Shown here one piece after another: positions 27,741 to 34,467 of a stretch of 64,000 bases of DNA (position 1 is its first letter; each line of letters starts with the position of its first letter). Source of the stretch: PRS1 sp965250265 (lineage in GTDB: Bacteria > Bacteroidota > Bacteroidia > Flavobacteriales > Flavobacteriaceae); the NCBI GenBank assembly GCA_965250265.1, contig CBDFNO010000009.1, positions 248,001 to 312,000 of the forward strand. Direction: 5' to 3'. The notes beneath the pieces were generated by a model. That model made no database searches and was not told where the DNA came from. It saw nothing but the letters and a program-made list of their open reading frames with translations. Made by a program: the position numbers and the translations under genes.

Positions 27741-28745
27741 ATGGAAGAAGCTAAACAACTTGTAACTGATATTAAAAGTGGAACTATAAAGTCCATTTAC
27801 TTTTTAATGGGTGAAGAGCCGTATTACATAGATAAGATTTCAGATTTTATAGAGCAAAACGTTCTTACAGAAGAAGAGAAAGGTTTCAACCAAATGGTAT
27901 TGTACGGTCGCGATGTTACTATAGACGATATCGTAGCCAATGCCAAACGTTACCCTATGATGGCAGAGCGACAAGTACTTATTATTAAGGAAGCTCAAGA
28001 TTTATCTAGAACAATTGAAAAGTTGGTTACCTATGCTGAAAACCCACAGCCAACAACAGTATTGGTTGTTAATTATAAGTACAAAAAAATAGATAAACGT
28101 AAAGCGCTTTATAAAACTATTAAAAAAATAGGTGTTGTTTACGAAAGTAAAAAGCTCTACGAGAACCAGGTTGGAGAATGGATTCGTCGTGTATTGTCTC
28201 CAAAAGATTATTCCATAACTCCGAAGGCTGCACAAATGTTGGTGGAGTTTTTAGGAACCGATTTAAGTAAAATAAATAATGAGCTCGAAAAATTACAGAT
28301 TATTTTACCTAAAGGCAGCCAGATCACACCAGAAATTATTGAAGAAAATATAGGTATAAGTAAAGATTACAACAATTTTGAATTACGTAAGGCGGTAGGG
28401 AATAAAGATGTTGTTAAAGCACAACAAATCGTGAAATACTTTGGTGACAACCCAAGAAGTAATCCCATGGTAGTTACTGTTTCGTTATTGTTTAACTTTT
28501 TCTCACAGCTGTTGCATTACCATGGGTTAAACGATAAATCGTCTCGAAGTGTGGCTTCTGCCTTAAGGATTAATCCATATTTTGTAAACGAATATATTAC
28601 TGCTGCACGTAATTACCCAATGAAAAAAGTGAGTTTAGTTATTTCTACCTTACGTGAGTTTGATGTAAAAAGTAAAGGCGTAGGAGCCAACGCTGTACCT
28701 CAAGGTGATTTGTTAAAGGAATTATTGGTTAGGATTATGAGTTAA
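27741..28745 (+). CDS. holA: DNA polymerase III delta subunit
   Basis: HolA opens the beta sliding clamp as part of the clamp loader. The 334-residue length and domain order fit the family: an N-terminal AAA+-like part without a working Walker A (IYFLMGEEPYYIDKISDFIE, then FNQMVLYGRD and RYPMMAERQVLIIKEAQ), a middle lid (VEFLGTDLSKINNELEKL, a strong family signature), and a helical C-terminal collar domain (NPMVVTVSLLFNFFSQLL, AARNYPMKKVSLVISTLREFD). The start ATG lies 26 bases from the favoured GTG of the divergent HsdR-N gene, so the two promoters must overlap the genes or each other. It appears to be transcribed alone. Confidence 0.95.
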   Translation: MEEAKQLVTDIKSGTIKSIYFLMGEEPYYIDKISDFIEQNVLTEEEKGFNQMVLYGRDVTIDDIVANAKRYPMMAERQVLIIKEAQDLSRTIEKLVTYAENPQPTTVLVVNYKYKKIDKRKALYKTIKKIGVVYESKKLYENQVGEWIRRVLSPKDYSITPKAAQMLVEFLGTDLSKINNELEKLQIILPKGSQITPEIIEENIGISKDYNNFELRKAVGNKDVVKAQQIVKYFGDNPRSNPMVVTVSLLFNFFSQLLHYHGLNDKSSRSVASALRINPYFVNEYITAARNYPMKKVSLVISTLREFDVKSKGVGANAVPQGDLLKELLVRIMS

Positions 28746-28927
28746 TATTTTGTGACTATTTGTTTACAACTTTCCTTCATAATTCTTTATATACCATTGA
28801 CTTTTAATATTAAAAAATATAACTTCGCTTATCGTCAGATATAGATAATTGAAAAAATCCATATCAAAACATTGGGCAAAATTATTAACATTTAGTTAAT
28901 TCATTATGATAATTCAAAAGCATAAAC

Positions 28928-28935
28928 TAAATTTG
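28928..28935 (+). promoter_or_regulatory. -7 promoter element of the TIGR04255 operon
   Basis: TAAATTTG matches the Bacteroidota -7 consensus TANNTTTG exactly and lies 17 bases before the ATG at 28952. I see no good TTG at the -33 distance, so the promoter may be weak or activator-dependent. Confidence 0.5.
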
Positions 28936-28951
28936 TATTATCTTTAACCAA

Positions 28952-29662
28952 ATGGCGAAACAACTTCCGAAAATTATTGAAATCTGTCCAATTATTGATT
29001 CAACAATTGAAATCAGATTTAAATCGAAAATTCACTATAATGCAGTTTTTGGATTAATTTACAGCAAACTTAGCTCTGATTTTAAAAAAGTTGAAAATCT
29101 TCCCATTCTACAGGTTCCTGAGCCCATAAGAATGAAAGATCCAAATCTAAAACATAAGCCTCTTTATAAAATATCAAATGCTGAATTTGCTGTCCAAATT
29201 GGTCCTGATGTTTTAACCGTAGGTTGTGTCCCAAAATATGTTGGTTGGCGTAGATTTTCGAACAAAATTTTTAGTATTCTTGATAAAGTAGAAGAATTAA
29301 AAATTATAAGCGAAGTGGAGAGATTAGGAATTCGATATATCAATTTCTTTGACCAAAATATTTTCGATAAAATAAAATTGGACATTAGCTTATCTGGTGA
29401 AAAAATACAAGACCAAAAAAGTGTATTTAGAACTCAAATAACCAAAGGAAAATTCATTTGCACCTTACAAGTTGCAAATGATGCAAAATTAAATAATGTT
29501 GATGGCTCAATTATTGATATTGATTGTTATAAAACTAGAGGGCTTCAAGATTTTTTTAAGAATAAAGAAGAACTTATTAACGATGGACATTTAAAGGAAA
29601 AAGAATTGTTTTTCAACTTATTATCAGATAATTTACTAGAAGAATTAAAACCACAATTTTAA
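28952..29662 (+). CDS. TIGR04255-family protein, first gene of a three-gene accessory operon
   Basis: The 236-residue protein matches the pattern of the sporadically distributed TIGR04255 family: an N-terminal strand IIEICPIIDSTIEIRFKSK, a middle FAVQIGPDVLTVGCVPKYVGW, and VERLGIRYINFFD. No catalytic motif, signal peptide or membrane segment is visible, so it is cytoplasmic. The family has no established function and occurs in patchy, accessory-type positions. The next gene follows after 3 bases and the third after 6 more, so the three are one transcript. An IS110 element lies directly downstream. It could belong to a defence or stress system, which is inference from context only. Confidence 0.72.
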   Translation: MAKQLPKIIEICPIIDSTIEIRFKSKIHYNAVFGLIYSKLSSDFKKVENLPILQVPEPIRMKDPNLKHKPLYKISNAEFAVQIGPDVLTVGCVPKYVGWRRFSNKIFSILDKVEELKIISEVERLGIRYINFFDQNIFDKIKLDISLSGEKIQDQKSVFRTQITKGKFICTLQVANDAKLNNVDGSIIDIDCYKTRGLQDFFKNKEELINDGHLKEKELFFNLLSDNLLEELKPQF

Positions 29663-29665
29663 AAA

Positions 29666-29974
29666 ATGGGAACAAACACAAGTCTTACAGGTTTAGTATT
29701 ACTATCGACAATTGGTACAACTTCTATTGCTCTTGATTACCAAAATTTAGATTCTATAGCTCCACAAGAAAAAGTTCAATACAAATTTGATGATACTAAA
29801 ACTTGGCACTATAACCAGATATCTAATCCATTTGAATTTAATATTCAAAATACTGAGGAGGCAGAAAAACTTCAAGTAGTAGTGGATTTTGCAAGCGAAA
29901 TGATTTCAAATTCTGAGGATTTAGATTCAGAATTTTCAAGAATAGTAACTGAAAATTTTATGGATTTATTATAA
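29666..29974 (+). CDS. Small protein of unknown function, second gene of the TIGR04255 operon
   Basis: The 102-residue protein is not a family I recognise. Its N-terminus has a moderately hydrophobic stretch (residues 6-23, SLTGLVLLSTIGTTSIAL) that could be a weak membrane anchor, a signal-like segment or simply buried; it lacks the usual lysines. The rest is acidic and soluble, with one aromatic patch (KTWHYNQISNPFEF) and a C-terminal helix rich in Glu/Asp (ASEMISNSEDLDSEFSRIV). The tight 3-base and 6-base spacings on either side mean it is made together with both neighbours, and it is likely a partner protein. Its reality as a gene is supported by that packing and by codon use like its neighbours. 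Confidence 0.65.
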   Translation: MGTNTSLTGLVLLSTIGTTSIALDYQNLDSIAPQEKVQYKFDDTKTWHYNQISNPFEFNIQNTEEAEKLQVVVDFASEMISNSEDLDSEFSRIVTENFMDLL

Positions 29975-29980
29975 TACCAA

Positions 29981-30601
29981 ATGACATTTGATGATATTAA
30001 AATTTATTTACCAAAATTTCTGTCTAGTGAATCTGAAAGCGTATTATTCGAAGGGTTAAAAGATTTTCCAAATAATTTAGACTCAAGACTTTATACAATT
30101 GCTCTCAAGCATTCTGAAAATATTTTTCAAGGAGATGGTATTAAAGACATGTTGATTGTCAACTTACCTGATGAAAATATAGTTAAAACAAAAAGTATGA
30201 TTCTATCAAATTCTTGTGATGTGAGTCCAACTAATGAAAGAAATTTTGAATCTCAAATTGTATATGCTCCTCTTTTCAATCTTAAAAAATATCATGAATT
30301 ATTAAAAAGACAATCTTCAAGAAGTACAGAACAAATAAATACTCATATTGAAACCATCCGCAAACAGAAAATTACTCAAATATTCTATCTTCCGAAAATT
30401 GACAATGTAATTGAAGATTCCATAGTTTTCTTAGATAGAATTAATAGTTGCTCACTTTCTTTTATGAATTCAAAAAATATTTCCGAAGAAAGAATATTCA
30501 CTTTGAGTGATTATGGATCATATCTTTTTGTTTATAAGCTTTCTATTCATTTCTCAAGAATAAAAGATAAGGTTGACAGAAATAAAGGTATTATAAAATA
30601 A
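29981..30601 (+). CDS. Unknown protein with SNSCD motif, third gene of the TIGR04255 operon
   Basis: The 206-residue product has no signal peptide or membrane segment. A central region reads KSMILSNSCDVSPTNERN and then IVYAPLFNLKKY. This S-x-x-C-D type of motif followed by an APL/APV strand recalls uncharacterised accessory proteins in which an SQxCD-like loop is conserved, but I cannot name the family or a reaction. The middle is helical (LLKRQSSRSTEQINTHIETI), the C-terminal part is beta-rich and ends with a basic tail. It ends only 39 bases from the stop of the converging IS110 transposase, so the element inserted right behind the operon; the C-terminus looks complete but slight trimming cannot be excluded. 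Confidence 0.62.
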   Translation: MTFDDIKIYLPKFLSSESESVLFEGLKDFPNNLDSRLYTIALKHSENIFQGDGIKDMLIVNLPDENIVKTKSMILSNSCDVSPTNERNFESQIVYAPLFNLKKYHELLKRQSSRSTEQINTHIETIRKQKITQIFYLPKIDNVIEDSIVFLDRINSCSLSFMNSKNISEERIFTLSDYGSYLFVYKLSIHFSRIKDKVDRNKGIIK

Positions 30602-30640
30602 CATTCCCAACAAAGAACTGAGTTAAAAAGCAAGTCTTTT

Positions 30641-31606
30641 TCAAGCTAATTTAGAAACGAAATTCTCATCATAAGGTAACCCTGATTTTGAAATAGCAAA
30701 TGCTTGCTTTAACAGTTTGTTTGAAACTGCTATAAGTGCTAATTTCTTACTCTTTCCTTTACTTGTAATTCGTTCATATATTTCTCGACACGCCTTATTA
30801 TGCTTACAAGCTGAAAAAGCACATAAAAATAATAAATTCCTAAGCTTCCTATTTCCTACTTTACTTATCCTACTACGCCCTCTCACACTACTGCCTGATT
30901 GTCGAATCGTTGGTGTTATCCCTGCATAACTACATAATTGTGATGCCGTTTCAAACTTTGAAAATCCATCGGTGATAACAATCAAAAACAGTACTGTCTT
31001 TACTCCTATACCTGGAATACTCTTAAGTAATGTTAGCTGCTGCTGATAATCTTGTTTTACTAATTCTAATAGACGAGACTCAATACCCGTAATCTCTTTG
31101 TTTAAATGATTTAACCCTCGTTTTAATGAACGATAAACAAACTTGGAAGGAATATCAAGAACTTCTTCGCCATGAAGCTTATTCTTTGTCGCCGTACGAT
31201 GTTTTAGATAATTATCCAATAACCGAAATAACTGTAAACACTCACTCTGTACATCGGTAAGTGCTGTGTACAGAGGAACTTCGTTCATCTGTCCGTACTC
31301 ACAAATAGCCTTGGCATCACTCTTGTCTGTCTTTACTTTGGCTAACTTCATTTGTATAAACCGCTTTACTGAAAGTGGATTCACCACAGATACCAATACA
31401 TCCTGTTTGTATAAGTACTGAGCTAATCGATAGTGATAATAGCCCGTAGCCTCCATAACAACCAAAGAGTGTTTGGGTAATGATTTTAAAAAGGCAGTAA
31501 AACCCCTCTCATCATTCTTAAATTGTGTGTGTCCTGTTTTAATACTAAACACATCAAAAACATCTTTGCTAATGTCTACTCCATAAATTTCTGTATCTTT
31601 ATTCAT
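30641..31606 (-). CDS. IS110-family transposase (DEDD recombinase)
   Basis: The protein has an N-terminal RuvC-like DEDD domain: first Asp in EIYGVDISKDVFDVF, Glu in LVVMEATGYYHY, and the Asp pair in KVKTDKSDAKAICEY. A coiled-coil middle follows, then the C-terminal transposase_20 domain with the serine region (LLKSIPGIGVKTVLFLI, then FASYAGITP-like LCSYAGITPTIRQSG and KVGNRKLRNLLFLCAFSA). These enzymes use a bridge RNA to pair donor and target DNA. The ATG at 31606 begins the normal N-terminus; an upstream in-frame ATG at 31675 would add 23 residues from the non-coding end and is not favoured. The frame is intact, so the element may be active. Confidence 0.95.
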   Translation of the reverse strand: MNKDTEIYGVDISKDVFDVFSIKTGHTQFKNDERGFTAFLKSLPKHSLVVMEATGYYHYRLAQYLYKQDVLVSVVNPLSVKRFIQMKLAKVKTDKSDAKAICEYGQMNEVPLYTALTDVQSECLQLFRLLDNYLKHRTATKNKLHGEEVLDIPSKFVYRSLKRGLNHLNKEITGIESRLLELVKQDYQQQLTLLKSIPGIGVKTVLFLIVITDGFSKFETASQLCSYAGITPTIRQSGSSVRGRSRISKVGNRKLRNLLFLCAFSACKHNKACREIYERITSKGKSKKLALIAVSNKLLKQAFAISKSGLPYDENFVSKLA

Positions 31607-31740
31607 AAGAAAACTATTTATGAAAGAACGAGCTACACAGGTTTCAACAACTTGAAATCGAGATCTTGGTCTCACAGAACTGAACGAAATCTTGGTAGTA
31701 AAAGAGAGAGGATTATCAATGTTGTCGAAGTCTTGGCTTC
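31607..31740 (-). ncRNA. Candidate bridge-RNA segment of the IS110 element
   Basis: This 134-base stretch between the transposase start and the neighbouring repeat contains no gene. IS110-subgroup elements encode their bridge RNA in exactly this 5' flank. Short stems are visible, for example GAGA/TCTC around TCTTGG near 31662-31675, and the sequence TCTTGG recurs three times (near 31664, 31690 and 31731), which could represent loop or guide segments. Transcription and folding have not been tested; the call rests on family knowledge and position. Confidence 0.4.
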
Positions 31741-31853
31741 ACCGTGTATAATTAATTGCTGCGGAATTTCCTTGGCGGAAATTCACTCGAATTAATTAAT
31801 TTAAGTGCCACGGCGGAAAATCAATGCTGATTTCCCGCAACTAATCATACACG
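31741..31853. repeat. Cruciform-like structured repeat beside the IS110 element
   Basis: The 113-bp element has nested inverted repeats. Outer arms are CGTGTATAATTAATTG (from 31743) and CAACTAATCATACACG (to 31853), pairing with few mismatches. Inside are two hairpins: GAATTTCC-TTGGC-GGAAATTC (31764-31784) and GCGGAAAATCA-ATGC-TGATTTCCCGC (31813-31838), with AATTAATTAATT between them. It has no coding capacity. It resembles dispersed palindromic intergenic elements (REP/MITE- or recombination-site-like) that IS110 elements are known to use as targets. Its copy number in the genome is not known from this window. Confidence 0.6.
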
Positions 31854-31891
31854 AAAATGATAAGCCCAACTCCAAAAAACATGACTAAAAA

Positions 31892-32368
31892 TTAAGCTTC
31901 AAATTCCTCCAAAGCCAAATTATAATCGTATTGCAAATCTTCATGTAGAGTATCTATTGTCTTTTTAATTAGTTCTATTTGGCGATTGTATGTATTTTGT
32001 AATCTTGGGCTTCTTTTAATAGAAGGCCTGAAATCTTTCAACTTAGTGCAAAAATAGAGTAGCAATTCCACTTCGGTTTCTTTTTGTTGAGAGTAGCGAA
32101 TATACTTTTTGGTATTAGTTAAGATCTTGCGTACACTTTTCCTGATATAGAAATAACTTTTTCTGTTTATTATTTCAAATTGGTCATCTATATATTGTTT
32201 AACACTTTCTATATAAGTGGATTCATTAGAAGATTCAAACAGCAAATAGGTGAGGAGCTCCTTATTTTCTTTTTTAAAACGCGATAAACGCAAACACAGT
32301 TCTTGTACTTCCTTATTAGTAAGATGGTTTAATTCTTGTTTTATTTCTTTTAAGGAAAAAGCTTTCAT
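31892..32368 (-). CDS. Helical protein of unknown function
   Basis: A 158-residue protein that is almost entirely alpha-helical and highly charged (MKAFSLKEIKQELNHL, ELCLRLSRFKKENKELLTYL, KSVRKILTNTKKYIRYSQQK). It has no signal peptide or membrane segment. I believe similar proteins are conserved in Flavobacteriaceae without a known role, but I cannot name a domain. It is the last gene of a likely three-gene unit: the DoxX-like gene ends 5 bases upstream, and the methyltransferase gene lies before that. The structured repeat lies 38 bases beyond its stop codon and may act as its transcript end. Confidence 0.65.
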   Translation of the reverse strand: MKAFSLKEIKQELNHLTNKEVQELCLRLSRFKKENKELLTYLLFESSNESTYIESVKQYIDDQFEIINRKSYFYIRKSVRKILTNTKKYIRYSQQKETEVELLLYFCTKLKDFRPSIKRSPRLQNTYNRQIELIKKTIDTLHEDLQYDYNLALEEFEA

Positions 32369-32373
32369 TTATA

Positions 32374-32748
32374 CTATCTTTTGTCTATAGAATATTTTCC
32401 TGGACCAGCAAGAAATATTACCAAAAAGGCTAATAAATAAAACACAGCTTTTTCTTTTCTGCCAAAAGGATCATTAAAGTGCACTAGTAAAAGTGCAACT
32501 AACATTACAGCCATTGGAAAAATTGCTGCAATTTTAGTGCGATAACCAATAATAATAAAAATTGGTGCAACAACTTCTCCTATTAATGCAAGGATTAATG
32601 AGAATAACATGCCAATTCCTAGAGGATCTGGAAATGAAATTGTATCAGCAAAAAGCATTTGTATTTTAGGGATGCCATGTGTTAATAGCATTGCTGATGT
32701 ACCTATTCTTAATATGGCTAAAGCTAAATTTGGTAAATTGTTTTTCAT
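32374..32748 (-). CDS. DoxX-family membrane protein
   Basis: The 124-residue protein has four hydrophobic helices and the DoxX signature: N-terminal NLALAILRIGTSAMLLTHGIPK, FPDPLGIGM (the loop typical of this family), SLILALIGEVVAPIFIIIGYRTKIAAIFPMAVM and the C-terminal AVFYLLAFLVIFLAGPGKYSIDK. DoxX proteins sit in the inner membrane and are linked in some species to quinone or oxidative-stress functions; a specific role here is not readable. It lies 15 bases after the methyltransferase stop and 5 bases before the next gene's start. Confidence 0.9.
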   Translation of the reverse strand: MKNNLPNLALAILRIGTSAMLLTHGIPKIQMLFADTISFPDPLGIGMLFSLILALIGEVVAPIFIIIGYRTKIAAIFPMAVMLVALLLVHFNDPFGRKEKAVFYLLAFLVIFLAGPGKYSIDKR

Positions 32749-32763
32749 TGTTATTTGTTTTAG

Positions 32764-34371
32764 TTAATTGTTTCCTTTAAGTAAATTAACACTAACAGTT
32801 GCTAATTCGTTATCTGGGAATTTAGTAAAATAGTTAGTGTCCGGATGCAAACCAGCCTCTTTTGCAATAGTATTAAAAATATCGACTTCTAAAATATATT
32901 GGTCGGAAAAACCATGTGTAGCATCGTAAGCTGATGCAGCCGTTATACCTATATTTTTAGAAGCGAGTTCCGGGTCGATGGTATGTAATTCTATAATAAG
33001 CAAACCAAATTGTTCAACATATGGTTTCCATTTCTGGAAATGTTCTAATAATGAATCTTCAACCAAATTATTGCTTATCCATTTTCCTTGATGTGCATAA
33101 GCTCCTGACGAAGTACTTACACGACCTGTTTTCTTTTTAGGGAATTCCCAAATACGGTTGTGGTCTAAAAACGTACGCACATTGAGTAAATCCTTTAGAT
33201 CTATGTTATAATCTTCTTTTAAATCTTTTGCTAATACATCTGGTCTGCCAATATCTCCCCAAATAACCTTAGCCCAAATATCTGCTTTAATTAAAGTTGA
33301 CCTAGTAACTTTTAATGCTGCTTGATTAAAATCGGCTCCAACCAATAACAAAGGATGTTCCTCGAGCATTTTTCCGCGTAGTGTCTGGTATTCTATAACA
33401 TCGAAAATATGTTGTATAAAAGCTCCATTACCACAGCCCATATCTAAAATGCCTTTGGGTTGTTCTTCTATAGGTTTATTAAAGAGATTGATAATAATTT
33501 TGTCTATTACTTTAAAGTAGGTAGAATGTGCACCACCACTTCCCCAAACATTCATTTCTCGATGTACGTGCTTTTCGGTTTCATCTGAAGAATCGGTTTT
33601 TAATATTAAAGGATTTCCAAAAATGAGCTCATCTAATTCTAAAAACGTAGGTAAGTAGGACACTGTTACACCATAAGAGCTCGCTCTTTTTGCAAAAAAC
33701 AATCCTTTGTCTGTAAATTGATAGGTGTCTTTCTTTTTATTAAACCATCCTAATTTCGTAAAAAAATCAAGAATTTTTTTAAAACTTTCAGGGTCTTTAT
33801 GAAATTCCTGCGCTCTAAATGAGGCTTCCATAAAATATTTATGGAACAGTCCTCTTACACCCAACATTACAATTATTGGTGCTACGATAACACCTTCAAT
33901 ATGTTTTAGTATTTGATGTTCAATACTACCTTCAACAACATTACCTAAACCAAATTGAGATTCGTATTTTTTAAAGATTCTTTCCAATGCAAGAAATGTA
34001 TCAGAACCTATACGCTCTTCGGGAAAATTGACAGAATAAGTTAAAAGATTATTAGCATCCTTATAAAGAGGAATTAATTCAAAAGCAGTTTGACTTTTTT
34101 CGTTAGCTTCATAACTAATAGAGTCTTCTTTATTATCTAAATGCTGTGTTAACCAACCTTGTGAGCATAATACACGCAAGGCAACATTAAGGTAACCCTC
34201 GTTGGCATTAAATGTTGTTGCCAATTTTGTAAGTGTTACTTTTTTATGCTCTAATAGATATTTAAGAACCTCTTTTTTATGTAAAGTATATGCTATAGTT
34301 GATGTGGCAATGCCGTCCAGATGGCGAAAAATAGTTTCTCTTAATTGTTCTTTTTCTTGCTTTGTTAGCAT
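32764..34371 (-). CDS. Class I SAM-dependent methyltransferase with N-terminal winged-helix domains
   Basis: The C-terminal half (about residues 265-535) is a Rossmann methyltransferase with the SAM-binding glycine motif ILDMGCGNGAFIQHIF, an acidic LLLVGADFN loop, and VIWGDIGRP. The N-terminal half carries two helix-rich segments resembling the dimerisation/winged-helix domains of O-methyltransferases: KVTLTKLATTFNANEGYLNVALRVL (about 40-65), and FTKLGWFNKKKDTYQFTDKGLFFAKR (about 205-230). At 535 residues it is long for a small-molecule methyltransferase and recalls methyltransferase modules of polyketide synthases. The substrate is unknown. It is the first gene of the unit with the DoxX-like gene. 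Confidence 0.83.
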   Translation of the reverse strand: MLTKQEKEQLRETIFRHLDGIATSTIAYTLHKKEVLKYLLEHKKVTLTKLATTFNANEGYLNVALRVLCSQGWLTQHLDNKEDSISYEANEKSQTAFELIPLYKDANNLLTYSVNFPEERIGSDTFLALERIFKKYESQFGLGNVVEGSIEHQILKHIEGVIVAPIIVMLGVRGLFHKYFMEASFRAQEFHKDPESFKKILDFFTKLGWFNKKKDTYQFTDKGLFFAKRASSYGVTVSYLPTFLELDELIFGNPLILKTDSSDETEKHVHREMNVWGSGGAHSTYFKVIDKIIINLFNKPIEEQPKGILDMGCGNGAFIQHIFDVIEYQTLRGKMLEEHPLLLVGADFNQAALKVTRSTLIKADIWAKVIWGDIGRPDVLAKDLKEDYNIDLKDLLNVRTFLDHNRIWEFPKKKTGRVSTSSGAYAHQGKWISNNLVEDSLLEHFQKWKPYVEQFGLLIIELHTIDPELASKNIGITAASAYDATHGFSDQYILEVDIFNTIAKEAGLHPDTNYFTKFPDNELATVSVNLLKGNN

Positions 34372-34467
34372 TAATTATTTTTTAGATTTTAAAGATAGCA
34401 AAAACTTTTAATGCTGGTTTTTTGTCCTAAATATTTAACGTAAAAAATTTAATTAATGATGAAAAGG

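Larger units (their letters stand above)
30602..31740 (-). mobile_element. IS110-family insertion sequence (ends approximate)
   Basis: The element consists of the transposase gene plus non-coding flanks. IS110-family elements have no clear terminal inverted repeats and duplicate at most a few bases, so exact ends cannot be read here. The left limit is bounded by the stop of the upstream operon at 30601 and the right limit is set where the cruciform-like repeat begins at 31741. The long non-coding flank lies 5' of the transposase gene, as in the IS110 subgroup that makes a bridge RNA there. Confidence 0.7.

Noticed and set aside
31523..31795. Plus-strand frame across the transposase start and IS flank
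   Set aside because: It has no recognisable features and overlaps the transposase and the candidate bridge-RNA region.
31741..31853. Structured repeat considered as an integron attC site
   Set aside because: The nested arms are suggestive, but clear paired core sites and an integron integrase are not visible in the window.
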